From NCBI RefSeq assembly GCF_016495865.1, contig NZ_CP054706.1:3750381-3814380 (forward strand): 64,000 nt of DNA, in the 5' to 3' direction. Positions 1 through 8,172 of the stretch are shown here, piece by piece; positions within the stretch are counted from its first letter, which is position 1, and each line of letters starts with the position of its first letter. This stretch comes from Salicibibacter cibi (GTDB taxonomy: Bacteria; Bacillota; Bacilli; Bacillales; Marinococcaceae). Made by a program: the position numbers and the translations under genes. Under the pieces are notes generated by a model. That model did not search any database, was not told where the DNA came from, and saw nothing but the letters and a program-made list of their open reading frames with translations.

Positions 1-1075
1 ACGATTTTCAAACCGGAATGAAGCAAATCGAAAGGCAAACATCAACGCAGCGAAAAACTTTTCTTTATTCGGTCCCCTCGTTAATTTCACCAATTATCTT
101 GGAATGGCCATCGTTGTTGTGTTTGGCGCTTGGCAAACCATTGGCGGGGAGATGACGGTCGGAATGATCGCTACCTTTATCGTGTATGTGCGTCTTTTGC
201 AAAATCCAATCCGCCGGGTCAGTCGACTAATGAACACCATTCAACAAGCAGCCGCTGCCTATGACCGCATTATGGCCATCTTGGAGACACAACCGTCCAT
301 TCAAAATCCGGAAAATGCGGGAATACTTTCCATTCGTGATGGAGATATCAAGTTCAACCAAGTTTCTTTTGCCTATGAAGATGAAGCCGTAATCAAAAAT
401 ATCGATGTCCATTTTCAACCCGGAAAAACGACCGCGATTGTGGGGCCGTCGGGTTCCGGGAAAACGACCTTAACACAATTGATCAGTCGTTTTTACGATC
501 CAACTACAGGCACAATCACCATCGACGATATACGCATCGATACCGTCACGCTTTCATCCCTTCGTTCTCAAATTAGCGTTGTTAGCCAAGACGTTGTGTT
601 ATTTAACGGCACCATTCGTGATAATATTGTGTACGGTTTGCCGGATGCCTCCCTTGCTGATGTTCAAGAAGCAGCGCGTATCGCTGACGCGGAAACGTTT
701 ATTAACAAGCTTTCGCACGGATATGACACTACTGTCGGCGAAAGAGGCGTTAAGCTTTCCGGAGGACAAAAACAACGAATTTCCATCGCCCGTGCCCTTT
801 TAAAAGACCCGGCAATCATTTTGCTTGATGAAGCCACCTCTTCTCTGGATACAGAAGCGGAGAAAACGATTCAAACAGGCTTGGCCCAGTTATTGGAAAA
901 TCGAACTGCGCTCGTGATTGCCCACCGGCTTTCTACGATTCAAAATGCCTCCCATATCGTCGTTCTTGATGACGGACAAGTGGCAGAGCAAGGAACGCAT
1001 CAGGAATTACTGGAAAAAAACGGACGTTACCGACGGCTGTACTATTCGCAGTTTCATCAGCAGGCGTTTAGCTAA
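1..1075 (+). CDS. ABC transporter, permease/ATP-binding fusion (C-terminal part)
   Basis: This is the C-terminal ~357 residues of a half-size ABC exporter; the reading frame is open from the window edge, so the N-terminal membrane helices lie outside. What remains shows the last membrane helices (about residues 30-75), then a nucleotide-binding domain with Walker A (GPSGSGKTT), the signature LSGGQKQR, Walker B (IILLDEATS) and the H-loop (IAHRLST). Proteins of this architecture (MsbA/BmrA type) work as dimers in the cytoplasmic membrane and export lipids or hydrophobic compounds; the substrate cannot be read from this fragment. It stands alone on the plus strand, with about 155 nt before the ferredoxin gene. 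Confidence 0.9.
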   Translation, partial: RFSNRNEANRKANINAAKNFSLFGPLVNFTNYLGMAIVVVFGAWQTIGGEMTVGMIATFIVYVRLLQNPIRRVSRLMNTIQQAAAAYDRIMAILETQPSIQNPENAGILSIRDGDIKFNQVSFAYEDEAVIKNIDVHFQPGKTTAIVGPSGSGKTTLTQLISRFYDPTTGTITIDDIRIDTVTLSSLRSQISVVSQDVVLFNGTIRDNIVYGLPDASLADVQEAARIADAETFINKLSHGYDTTVGERGVKLSGGQKQRISIARALLKDPAIILLDEATSSLDTEAEKTIQTGLAQLLENRTALVIAHRLSTIQNASHIVVLDDGQVAEQGTHQELLEKNGRYRRLYYSQFHQQAFS

Positions 1076-1231
1076 TTTTTGACACCCATGTCCCCTTTTC
1101 CATAAAAAGATATGTTACAATACTGGGCAACACTTTTTTATTGATGGCTATCAATATAGGCATTTTTGCTATAAAGTGTTTTATTCCATTTCATTTATCC
1201 GTTATAATCACAATAGGGAGGTGAGATACAG

Positions 1232-1468
1232 ATGCCATTCGTCATAACGTCACCATGTGTAGATGAAAAAAACGGATCTTGTGTAGAAGTTTGTCCGGTT
1301 GATTGCATCGAAGAAGGTAAGGACATGTTCTACATTGATCCGGATATCTGTATAGATTGCGGGGCATGCGAACCCGTATGTCCGGTGGAAGCCATTTATC
1401 CGGACGACGAAGTGCCAGAAGAAGAAGCCCAATATATCGAATTAAACCGCGCATTTTATGAAGAATAA
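1232..1468 (+). CDS. Small ferredoxin, two Fe-S cluster motifs
   Basis: The 78-residue protein carries two cysteine clusters: an N-terminal C-x7-C-x3-CP pattern ([15 protein letters not shown]) and a C-terminal C-x2-C-x2-C-x3-CP pattern ([13 protein letters not shown]). This is the layout of bacterial 7Fe or 8Fe ferredoxins, cytoplasmic low-potential electron carriers. The acidic tail ([11 protein letters not shown]) is usual for the family. A good ribosome site (GGGAGGTGAG) stands 6-7 nt ahead of the ATG, and a strong hairpin terminator follows immediately, so it is probably a single-gene transcript. Its redox partners cannot be inferred from the neighbours. Confidence 0.92.
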   Translation: MPFVITSPCVDEKNGSCVEVCPVDCIEEGKDMFYIDPDICIDCGACEPVCPVEAIYPDDEVPEEEAQYIELNRAFYEE

Positions 1469-1484
1469 TGGCCGGTACCAAGGC

Positions 1485-1528
1485 GCAGGTGTTGGCCCCT
1501 TGAGGGTTAGTCAGCACCTGCTTTTTTT
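1485..1528 (+). terminator. Rho-independent terminator after ferredoxin
   Basis: A 10-bp stem (GCAGGTGTTG pairing with CAGCACCTGC) is followed directly by seven T residues on the plus strand. Confidence 0.85.
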
Positions 1529-1657
1529 CCGCTATTCGAAACGATAAGAGGAAACGCTCATCAGAGGGGCATCCCCTTTTCTACAATGTCGGCATTTTTC
1601 TATGGAATTTTTAATACTCCCATGATATAACGATAAGAGTTAGGGGGAGCTATACAT

Positions 1658-2485
1658 ATGGGAAAGATTGATGTCCACAATCTTTGGCGCGGGTTGATTA
1701 TGGGAGGCGTTGAAACGATTCCCGGCGTAAGCAGTGGAACGATCGCCGTGGTACTCGGGATCTATGAGCGTTTAATTGCCGCTATTAATGGGTTATCAAC
1801 AAGAGAGTGGAAACAAAGCCTGGCTTTTCTTGTGCCGCTCGTTGCCGGTATTTTTATAGCCGTGTTTTCCAGTGCCCAGGTTCTAAGCTGGCTACTTGAT
1901 TATTATCCGAATCAACTTTCTTTCTTTTTCCTCGGATTAATCATCGGCATTGTCCCTTTTTTGCTGAAAAAAATTGAATTTAAACGAACGTTTTCCGGTA
2001 TTCATTATTTCTTTTTACTCCTATCCCTTTTGTTGATTGCACTGTTTGGAATTATGCAGGACCCTGTGCAAACGAGTATACTCGGTTCGATGAGCGCGAG
2101 TGACTATATAGCCATCTTTTTTCTCGGCTGGATTGCGAGTTCAGCCATGATCTTGCCCGGATTAAGTGGATCTTTTATCCTGTTGGTGTTTGGTTACTAT
2201 GAGACAATTATCGATGCGCTCAAACTTGTTCATTTTCCGGTTTTGCTCACACTCATTGCCGGCATAGGGATCGGTGTGCTCATTACAAGTAAGATTGTCC
2301 ATTTCTTTTTACACCGGTTTCCGGTTGGAACGTATGCCGTCGTCACGGGTATGGTTTTAGGGTCCGTGTTTGTAATCTATCAGGGAATGCCCGCAGATAT
2401 TGGCGGACTCATCGCTTCGCTCTTCGTGCTTGTCATCGGCTTTTGCGTCGCCTTTTTACTTGGAAAAGTAGAGCACAAACAATAA
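1658..2485 (+). CDS. DUF368 membrane protein, PopT-like polyprenyl-phosphate transporter
   Basis: The 275-residue, very hydrophobic protein has about eight membrane helices and the DUF368 hallmarks: an N-terminal RGLIMGGVETIPGVSSGT segment and an internal repeat SSAMILPGLSGSF. DUF368 proteins (PopT) have been described as recycling undecaprenyl phosphate across the cytoplasmic membrane for cell-wall synthesis; that role is family knowledge, not shown here. The ATG follows GGGGGAGC with usual spacing. The next gene begins 10 nt after the stop, so the two are probably co-transcribed. Confidence 0.88.
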   Translation: MGKIDVHNLWRGLIMGGVETIPGVSSGTIAVVLGIYERLIAAINGLSTREWKQSLAFLVPLVAGIFIAVFSSAQVLSWLLDYYPNQLSFFFLGLIIGIVPFLLKKIEFKRTFSGIHYFFLLLSLLLIALFGIMQDPVQTSILGSMSASDYIAIFFLGWIASSAMILPGLSGSFILLVFGYYETIIDALKLVHFPVLLTLIAGIGIGVLITSKIVHFFLHRFPVGTYAVVTGMVLGSVFVIYQGMPADIGGLIASLFVLVIGFCVAFLLGKVEHKQ

Positions 2486-2495
2486 GGGGGCCATA

Positions 2496-3041
2496 ATGGA
2501 TTATTTGATTTATTTCATTCTCGTATTTTTGGGGGCGGCTGTTCCCTTCATTGAATATATGACCGTTATTCCATTAGGGATAATTATAGGGCTCCCCCTC
2601 GTGCCTACCATCATTTTTGGGTTTATTGGCAACCTTGTTACCGTGTTTCTCGTCATCGTTCTCGTGGATAAAATACGGGAAGTTTTAAGGAGAAGGAAAA
2701 AGAAATATGTAAGCCTCCCGGATAAAAATGAAGAAAGCGTCCCCAACCCCGAGAATGAGATCAGTGAAATCGAGGAAGCAGACACAACCGAAATGAATTG
2801 GGAGGAATCTTTTACAAGCAAACGCAGTCAACGGGCGCAAAAACTTTGGGATAAATACGGATTGCCCGGACTCACAGTGCTCGGCACCGGTCTGTTCAGC
2901 AGCCACTTAACAGCATTAATGGCTTGCACATTTGGGGGAAACCGCACGTACGTCTTTCTTTGGATGACGATCAGTCTCGCACTATGGTCGATCATTCTCG
3001 GTGTCGCTGTTCAATTGGGAATGGACACGATTTTTAGATAA
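2496..3041 (+). CDS. Small multidrug export family membrane protein
   Basis: The 181-residue protein belongs by appearance to the Sm_multidrug_ex family (PF06695, COG2426). It has hydrophobic helices at about residues 5-25, 25-55 and 150-178. Between them lies a charged acidic loop (EESVPNPENEISEIEEADTTE), and the core holds the family segment YGLPGLTVLGTG...SSHLTALMACTFGG. The family name is historical and no substrate is established. It lies 10 nt downstream of the DUF368 gene. The long acidic loop fits a halophile. Transport of a lipid carrier, as for its neighbour, is only a guess from context. Confidence 0.75.
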   Translation: MDYLIYFILVFLGAAVPFIEYMTVIPLGIIIGLPLVPTIIFGFIGNLVTVFLVIVLVDKIREVLRRRKKKYVSLPDKNEESVPNPENEISEIEEADTTEMNWEESFTSKRSQRAQKLWDKYGLPGLTVLGTGLFSSHLTALMACTFGGNRTYVFLWMTISLALWSIILGVAVQLGMDTIFR

Positions 3042-3067
3042 AAAAACCCGTGGATAAGTCCACAGGT
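3040..3067 (-). terminator. Terminator of the ywdK gene (minus strand)
   Basis: The stem ACCTGTGGA/TCCACGGGT with a 4-nt loop is followed by a T run when read on the minus strand, just past the ywdK stop codon. Read on the plus strand it has no useful T tract. Confidence 0.7.
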
Positions 3068-3085
3068 CTTCGTCTCGATTCGAAA

Positions 3086-3457
3086 TTACAGCTTAAATGC
3101 AGCGATCATCAATAATATCCAGCCCGCGATAAACGCGACCCCTCCGATCGGCGTGATTGCACCAAGCCAGGTCATTCCGGTCAGCGCCATCGTGTATAGG
3201 CTTCCGGAAAAAACGATAATTCCCAAGAGCATTAAGCTTCCTGCCCAACCGAGAAGCGCACTGCCCCCGATGACCGCCGCTGTCAAGCCAACAGCGATGA
3301 TTCCCAGCGCGTGAAACATGTGGTATTGCACACCGGTTTGATAATTTTCCAACATGCGCTCACTTACGCTTCCTTCCAAACCATGGGCGCCGAAGGCGCC
3401 GATAGCGACTGCGAGTGCTGCCATGATCGCGCCGATGACCAATAATGTTTTCACCAT
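3086..3457 (-). CDS. ywdK: DUF423 membrane protein YwdK
   Basis: The 123-residue protein has four membrane helices and the DUF423 signature near its start (GAFGAHGLEG) plus YQTGVQYHMFHALG, a well-conserved segment of the family. Function is unknown; the family is annotated only as an integral membrane protein. In B. subtilis ywdK belongs to the ung-ywdI-ywdJ-ywdK neighbourhood, and the same genes are close here, which supports the name. It lies 28 nt downstream of the YwdI gene on the same strand and is followed by a terminator. Confidence 0.85.
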   Translation of the reverse strand: MVKTLLVIGAIMAALAVAIGAFGAHGLEGSVSERMLENYQTGVQYHMFHALGIIAVGLTAAVIGGSALLGWAGSLMLLGIIVFSGSLYTMALTGMTWLGAITPIGGVAFIAGWILLMIAAFKL

Positions 3458-3485
3458 TTCTATTCACCACACTTTCAAATGTCGT

Positions 3486-3773
3486 TTAAAATTCCAATAA
3501 ATTGCCTCGCCCGGAAACCTCGTGCTCCTCTCGATTCCGATGAACGGCTGCCGAAGGTTTCGCTTGTGTTTCTTCTCCTTTTGCGGCGGCAACCGGGCGG
3601 TCCACTTTGCCGGAAGCAACTCCGCTTCCTTCTTCAATCAGTTCGCTAAATGCACGAATCAGACGAGCATGTTCACGGATTTCCCCTTCCGACTTCCCTT
3701 TTCCCAGTGCACGTTCAAGACTTGCCGTTTCCTGCTTTATTTTCGCTACAATCGTCTCTGCAGATACATGCAT
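3486..3773 (-). CDS. ywdI: YwdI family protein
   Basis: The 95-residue protein starts MHVSAETIVAKIKQ; the ATG at 3773 is preferred over an upstream in-frame start because AGGAGG lies 7 nt before it. The N-terminal half predicts helices with a short motif, HARLIRAFSELI, typical of the YwdI family. The rest is charged and low in complexity, ending with GRGNLLEF. No function is known. Position between ung and ywdK matches the Bacillus order and is the main reason for the gene symbol. Confidence 0.7.
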   Translation of the reverse strand: MHVSAETIVAKIKQETASLERALGKGKSEGEIREHARLIRAFSELIEEGSGVASGKVDRPVAAAKGEETQAKPSAAVHRNREEHEVSGRGNLLEF

Positions 3774-3869
3774 CGAATTCCTCCTATCTGCTTTACCATA
3801 ACATAAGGCAGGACTTATCCAAATCACGCTTTCGTGCATTATTCTGTCCATTTCATGAATGTGCCACGA

Positions 3870-3992
3870 TCATATAAACACCAAGGCTTCCCACGCGGGA
3901 AACAGATCGACGAAGCTGTCATCATTTTCTCTTATATCATTCACCTGCCCCGGCGTTGCTTCATCTCCGCCATCAAAATCAGTGTTTAAATA
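3870..3992 (-). pseudogene. Possible 3' gene remnant cut by a MITE
   Basis: An open frame enters from the MITE at 3993 and ends at 3870 with an acidic tail (DFDGGDEATPGQVNDIREN...). The part outside the MITE is about 40 codons with protein-like composition. No family is recognised and no matching 5' half is visible on the other side of the MITE. It may be non-coding. Confidence 0.2.
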
Positions 3993-4273
3993 GGGACTGC
4001 TGAATAACGGAAAATTACTGGTACATAAGCATTTTCCGTTGCTGTTGTCAAAGCTGGATGCAAGGAAATCTATCCTATAAGCAAAAAAACCCTTGCCCTT
4101 CTGGCAACGTACGGAGGGATGACGCTGCAGTGGCGTAGACATCAAAACGGACGCGTCAAGCCCCCGCAGCGTCCGTTTTGCGCGAGGAGGCTTGACCGTT
4201 CGTCCGCGGAAAGCGAAGCCATGGAAGCGGCATCCCGGCTTTAGCTGATAGCTGCACGTTGTTCAGCAATCCC
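3993..4273. mobile_element. MITE copy 1 (281 bp)
   Basis: This is one of four near-identical non-coding elements in the window. Ends are imperfect inverted repeats: GGGACTGCTGAATAAC on the left against GTTGTTCAGCAATCCC on the right. A 6-bp target duplication (TAAATA) flanks it. The interior holds a strong inverted repeat around 4145-4205 (GGACGCGTCAAGCC against GGCTTGACCGTTCGTCC). Small open frames inside are present in all copies but carry no protein signature. No transposase of matching type is in the window. Confidence 0.85.
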
Positions 4274-4277
4274 TAAA

Positions 4278-4302
4278 TAATAAAAAGGCCTTATAAAGGC
4301 CC
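4278..4302 (-). terminator. Terminator of the small gene at 4315-4515
   Basis: On the minus strand a GGGCCTT/AAGGCCT stem with a 3-nt loop is followed by a T-rich tract (TTTTATTATT). It abuts the MITE target duplication. Confidence 0.7.
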
Positions 4303-4314
4303 TGTGTCGCTAAT

Positions 4315-4515
4315 CTATGATTCATCGGTTGATGGGTTTGGATCGACGCGGTCATATCCAAAGCCCTCTATTTTAGGATAATTTTCATTATCCACAATCC
4401 ATACGATTCCTTCATTGTCTTTCACGATGATCTCATCTCTTTTTAAAGCATCGCGGGCTTCTTCAACATCGTTATAACGTTCAGCCGGTATTTGCATATC
4501 ATCGATTTTGATCAT
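4315..4515 (-). CDS. Conserved-looking small protein, function unknown
   Basis: The 66-residue protein begins MIKIDDMQIPAERY; this ATG at 4515 is chosen over a longer frame because a GGAGGTGAG site lies just before it. It is acidic, with a helical middle (YNDVEEARDALKRDEI) and a beta-like stretch (IIVKDNEGIVWIVDNE). I do not recognise a family. It follows ung by 64 nt on the same strand, so it may share its transcript, and it has its own terminator. The good ribosome site and terminator support a real gene. Confidence 0.6.
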   Translation of the reverse strand: MIKIDDMQIPAERYNDVEEARDALKRDEIIVKDNEGIVWIVDNENYPKIEGFGYDRVDPNPSTDES

Positions 4516-4579
4516 CGTCTCACCTCCGGAAATGATGTATATAGCTTTTCCCGGAAAACGGCCACCGTAAACAAGCGAT

Positions 4580-5275
4580 TTAATTTGCACGCTCCTCGTT
4601 ATCGATCCCGGTTTCACACCATTGGATCGTCTCCCTGCCCATATGTTTCAAAAACGCATTCGTTTTTGAAAACGGGCGGCTGCCAAAAAAGCCTTTATGT
4701 GCAGAAAAAGGACTGGGATGGGGCGATCGGATAATAGCATGTTGGCTTTCGATAAAAGAGACTTTCGCTTGAGCGTGACGACCCCATAAAATAAAAACAA
4801 CCGGATCTTGTTTTGCGCTCACACTTCTGATCACTTCATCCGTAAATACTTCCCATCCCATGCCTTGATGGGAAGCCGCTTCCCGGGCGCGAACGGTCAA
4901 CACTGTGTTAAGAAGCAACACTCCTTGTTTGGCCCATCCGCGCAAATCCCCGTTTTCCGGCATTTCACAACCGACATCGTTCACAAGTTCCCGAAAAATA
5001 TTTTGAAGCGAAGGAGGCCGTTTAACTCCCGGTTGAACGGAAAAACTTAATCCATGTGCTTGCATCGGACCATGGTAAGGATCTTGTCCTAGGATCACCA
5101 CTTTCGTATTTTCATAGGACGTATAATGAAGCGCATTAAAAATGTCATGCATATCCGGATAAATGGCGCGATGGCTATATTCTTGCTTCAAAAACGATCG
5201 AAGTTGTTGATAATAATCCTTTTGAAACTCCTCTTTAAGATGGTGTGTCCAATCATTGTGCAAAGGGATATTCAT
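4580..5275 (-). CDS. ung: Uracil-DNA glycosylase
   Basis: This family-1 uracil-DNA glycosylase (231 residues) removes uracil from DNA as the first step of base-excision repair. The water-activating motif GQDPYHGP and the leucine-loop region [21 protein letters not shown] are both present, as is [10 protein letters not shown]. The ATG at 5275 is preferred to one 33 nt upstream: it has GGGAGGG 8 nt ahead and gives the usual length. A perfect parS site (5292-5307) lies across the alternative upstream start. In B. subtilis ung also lies in the ywd cluster. Confidence 0.95.
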   Translation of the reverse strand: MNIPLHNDWTHHLKEEFQKDYYQQLRSFLKQEYSHRAIYPDMHDIFNALHYTSYENTKVVILGQDPYHGPMQAHGLSFSVQPGVKRPPSLQNIFRELVNDVGCEMPENGDLRGWAKQGVLLLNTVLTVRAREAASHQGMGWEVFTDEVIRSVSAKQDPVVFILWGRHAQAKVSFIESQHAIIRSPHPSPFSAHKGFFGSRPFSKTNAFLKHMGRETIQWCETGIDNEERAN

Positions 5276-5291
5276 CTCCGGTCCCTCCCAT

Positions 5292-5307
5292 TGTTTCACG
5301 TGAAACA
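5292..5307. promoter_or_regulatory. parS centromere site (ParB/Spo0J binding)
   Basis: The sequence TGTTTCACGTGAAACA is a perfect 16-bp palindrome and equals the consensus parS of Bacillus. It lies in the ung leader, about 47 kb to the left of spo0J. Spo0J loads on parS, spreads, recruits SMC and drives origin segregation. I found no second copy by eye in the window. Confidence 0.95.
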
Positions 5308-5314
5308 TTTTCCC

Positions 5315-5794
5315 TCACTTATGATAAGGGGTCCCTTTTTGAATTTGTGTAAAACGATACACTTGTTCCATCAGCATTAAGCGTATCAATTGATGAGGAA
5401 ACGTCAGTGACGAAAATGACCAGCGCAAGTCGGCTCTCTGTAAGACATTATCGCCTAGGCCGAGAGAGCCTCCGATCATGAACGTGAAGCTACTCTGTCC
5501 GTGTACAGCAAGCTGATCAATCTTCGCAGCCATTTCTGCAGAACTAAACATTTTGCCTTTCCGATCCAATGCGATGATATATGTTTGTGGCTTCACATGC
5601 TGCAACAAGCGATCCCCTTCTTTATTCATCACTTGCATAGCTTGTTTTTCACTGAGATGTTCAGGTGCACGCTCATCCGCCACTTCTTTCACTGAAAATT
5701 TTATGTCCTTTTTTAACCGTTTTTCGTATTCATCCATGCCTGCCAACAAGTATTTTTCCTTCATTTTTCCAACCGCAAGCAACTGAATGTTCAT
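5315..5794 (-). CDS. rlmH: 23S rRNA (pseudouridine-1915-N3)-methyltransferase
   Basis: The 159-residue SPOUT methyltransferase modifies pseudouridine 1915 in helix 69 of 23S rRNA. It has the usual start MNIQLLAVGKMKEKYL, the SAM-binding knot segment FMIGGSLGLGDNVL, and the family C-terminus FPHQLIRLMLMEQVYRF...YHK. The start at 5794 follows GGGGGT and gives the same length as B. subtilis RlmH (YydA); an upstream extension of seven codons has no ribosome site. Two DnaA boxes lie just upstream. Confidence 0.95.
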   Translation of the reverse strand: MNIQLLAVGKMKEKYLLAGMDEYEKRLKKDIKFSVKEVADERAPEHLSEKQAMQVMNKEGDRLLQHVKPQTYIIALDRKGKMFSSAEMAAKIDQLAVHGQSSFTFMIGGSLGLGDNVLQRADLRWSFSSLTFPHQLIRLMLMEQVYRFTQIQKGTPYHK

Positions 5795-5805
5795 AGAAAC
5801 CCCCA

Positions 5806-5827
5806 TTATCCACAAAAGTTATCCACA
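5806..5827. promoter_or_regulatory. Pair of consensus DnaA boxes upstream of rlmH
   Basis: Two exact TTATCCACA boxes start at 5806 and 5819, 13 bp apart and in the same orientation. A weaker one (CTATCCACG) lies near 5862. B. subtilis is known to have a DnaA-box cluster at the yydA (rlmH)-yycS locus, one of the oriC-proximal clusters that restrain replication initiation, so this may be its counterpart. Confidence 0.75.
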
Positions 5828-5912
5828 TGTTCACAATAACTTGTTGGTTTCTTGCAAAAACCTATCCACGACTGGGGAGCATTTCACTTCCCGTTGTGAA
5901 TAAAGTGATACT

Positions 5913-5992
5913 TCCAGCTGAAGAGGATCTTCATCCCCTTCTGAATAAGGAAATCGGCTAAAACCATCATTTCCTATGGTAATACCGGCACT
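5913..5992 (+). repeat. Pseudoknot-like structured motif, copy 1
   Basis: About 80 bp here match, with substitutions, 55134-55215 read on the minus strand. Shared core: CTGAAT-AAGGAA-TCGGCTAAAACC, then TCCT-TGG-AAT-CCGGCACTAG. In this copy the AAGGA/TCCT pairing and CGGC/CCG pairing are partly kept. No coding frame is involved. Confidence 0.55.
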
Positions 5993-6054
5993 AGCCCGTT
6001 CTGGGCGTCGGAACGAATCGTGGTGTTAGGCGCCAGCTATTTTAGGGACTGCTG

Positions 6055-6329
6055 AATAACGGAAAAAGATTGGCACATAAGCATTTTCCGTTGCTGTTGT
6101 CAAAGCTGGATGCAAGGAAATCTATCCTAAAAGCAGAAAACCCTTGCACGTCTGGCAACGTACGGAGGGACGGTGCTGCAATGGCGAGACTCCAGCGGAA
6201 AAACGGACGCGTCAAGCCCCCGCAGCGCCGGTTTTGCGCGAGGAGGCTTGACCGTTCGTCCGCGGAAAGCGAAGCCATGGAAGCGACATCCCGGCTTCAG
6301 CTGATAGCTGCAAGTTGTTCAGCAATCCC
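6055..6329. mobile_element. MITE copy 2 (275 bp)
   Basis: Same terminal repeats and interior as the copy at 3993-4273, in the same orientation. A perfect 7-bp target duplication (TATTTTA, 6048-6054 and 6330-6336) proves insertion by transposition. It lies between htrA and rlmH. Confidence 0.9.
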
Positions 6330-6413
6330 TATTTTAGAGGTCTTTTTCAGGGTCTTGCGATTTCCGGTTTCCGATGTCTGACTTCCGGAATAGCAGGCGC
6401 TTACCACCGGCAT

Positions 6414-6450
6414 AAAGTTGAAGGAATCCTCAGCCCTATCCGAGGATTCC
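6414..6450 (-). terminator. Terminator after htrA
   Basis: A perfect 9-bp stem (GGAATCCTC/GAGGATTCC) with a 10-nt loop lies 16 nt after the htrA stop and is followed by TTCAACTTT on the minus strand. Confidence 0.65.
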
Positions 6451-6465
6451 CATGCTTGCCTTTCC

Positions 6466-7716
6466 TTACAAGCTATCTTGTTGTTCTTGCAGTTCAATCG
6501 TCGTTTCTTGCAATTCACCGTCACGATAAAAAGATACGGTTACTTCATCGCCGACATCGAGCTCCGTATAGAGATACATGCGGAGATCATGGGCAAAATC
6601 AATCTCTTGGTCATCCATAGCAACGATCACATCATATTCTTGCAAACCATCTTCCGCTGATGAACCAGGTAATACGTTCGTGACAAAGACACCCGAAGTT
6701 ACATCTTCTGGCAAGTTAAGCGTTTCTTGCCAATGGTAGCTTGGAATATCACTAACGGAGCCCATTTCAACTCCCAGTTCAGGCCGTTCGACTTCACCAG
6801 AATTCTCGATGTCTTCAATGACAGGCAAAACAATAGACGTTGGGATCGCAAAGCCCATGCCTTCACTTTGTGCAATTTCCATGGAATTAATGCCGACCAC
6901 TTGGCCTTGGGCGTTCAACAACGGGCCGCCGCTATTGCCTTGATTAATCGCAGCATCTGTCTGGATCACTTCTGCATTCCAATCAATTTGGCCATCACCG
7001 GTTAAATCAACCGGAATGGAACGGTCCGTTGCACTGATAATCCCTTGGGTAACAGTGCGGGCAAACGCTGGTCCCAAAGGATTTCCGATCGCAATCGCCG
7101 GTTCTCCGGGACTTAGATTATCAGAATCGCCAAAATCAGCCACCGTTTCAATCTCGTCCTCAATATCTTCGGTAGATACACTTAATACGGCTAGGTCGGT
7201 CCAAATGTCTTCCCCGACAACTTCGGCTCCAACTCGTTGTCCTTCGCTCAAGCTTATTTCTACTTGATCAGACCCCCGAATGACGTGTTCATTCGTTACG
7301 ATGAAGGTTTGGTTATCTTCCTCTTTATAAATGACCCCTGAACCGGTGCCTGCTTCAATGCCTTCTCCTTCACCTCCGGGTTGTTCTCCTTGCGGGCCAC
7401 CGCCATCACCCCAAAAACTTTCTTCTTGCATATTAAAGACCCCGACAACAGCATCCGAAACTCCCTCAACCGCTTCGGTCACATCGGTATGGATGTCAAA
7501 ACTCACTTGTTCCGAATCACCGGCAAAGAAATCACTATCACCCGTTGATTCTTGCTCCTCCGGAGCTGTCAGATCATTCGTTTGAAAGAGAAGAAGGGCG
7601 GCAGCTACTACGAGCGCACCAATAATTGCACCTACAAAACCTGACAATCCCATGCCGCGCCGCCGTTGTTTCTTGTCTCTGTTTTCATTCCTGTAATGCT
7701 CATCATAATAGCCCAT
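6466..7716 (-). CDS. htrA: HtrA-type serine protease of the wal locus
   Basis: This 416-residue membrane-anchored DegP/HtrA protease acts at the outer face of the membrane in protein quality control. A short basic cytoplasmic tail (KKQRRRG) precedes one membrane helix (about residues 24-44). The trypsin-like domain shows the triad His (VTNEHVI), Asp (DIWTDLAVL) and Ser (GNSGGPL), and one C-terminal PDZ domain follows (SGVFVTNVLPGSSAEDGL). The start at 7716 follows AAAGGTGG. The protein is very acidic, as in halophiles. It closes the walRK-yycHIJ cluster, as htrC (yycK) does in B. subtilis, but a MITE separates it from yycJ. Confidence 0.93.
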   Translation of the reverse strand: MGYYDEHYRNENRDKKQRRRGMGLSGFVGAIIGALVVAAALLLFQTNDLTAPEEQESTGDSDFFAGDSEQVSFDIHTDVTEAVEGVSDAVVGVFNMQEESFWGDGGGPQGEQPGGEGEGIEAGTGSGVIYKEEDNQTFIVTNEHVIRGSDQVEISLSEGQRVGAEVVGEDIWTDLAVLSVSTEDIEDEIETVADFGDSDNLSPGEPAIAIGNPLGPAFARTVTQGIISATDRSIPVDLTGDGQIDWNAEVIQTDAAINQGNSGGPLLNAQGQVVGINSMEIAQSEGMGFAIPTSIVLPVIEDIENSGEVERPELGVEMGSVSDIPSYHWQETLNLPEDVTSGVFVTNVLPGSSAEDGLQEYDVIVAMDDQEIDFAHDLRMYLYTELDVGDEVTVSFYRDGELQETTIELQEQQDSL

Positions 7717-7859
7717 CTGTTCCGTCCACCTTTCCGTGCTGTTATCGTCGCGAGAACATTGTTTTGATAAGTATACTGCCATTGAATCAAACGTCGCGAT
7801 TGTGGTCCATCACCCACAAGCCTCAATTTTAATCTACCCGAAATTGATAATTTTCATTA

Positions 7860-8152
7860 GGGACTGCTGAATAGCGGAAAAAGACTGGCACATAAGCATT
7901 TTCCGTTGGTGTTGTCGAAGCTGGATGCAAGGAAATCCATCCTATAACAAAAAAACCCTTGCACTTCTGGCAACGTACGGAGGGACGGTGCTGCAATGGC
8001 GAGCCTCCAGCGGAAAAACGGACGCGTCAAGACCCCGCAGCGCCGCAGCGCCGGTTTTGCGCGAGGAGGCTTGACCGTTCGTCCGCGGAAAGCGAAGCCA
8101 TGGAAGCGGCATCCCGGCTTCAGCTGATAGCTGCACGTTGTTCAGCAATCCC
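7860..8152. mobile_element. MITE copy 3 (293 bp)
   Basis: Same ends and interior as the other copies, same orientation, with a perfect 7-bp target duplication (TTCATTA, 7853-7859 and 8153-8159). It carries a small internal duplication (GCAGCGCC repeated near 8037-8052), which explains its greater length. It sits between yycJ and htrA, inside the wal gene cluster, 20 nt from the yycJ stop codon. Confidence 0.9.
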
Positions 8153-8172
8153 TTCATTAGCAGGAGCAAAAA

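Noticed and set aside
6042..6381. Open frames in the MITE copies (for example a ~75-codon frame with RRFCARRLDRSSAESEAME)
   Set aside because: They recur in all four copies because the element is repeated; no start signals and no transposase motifs.
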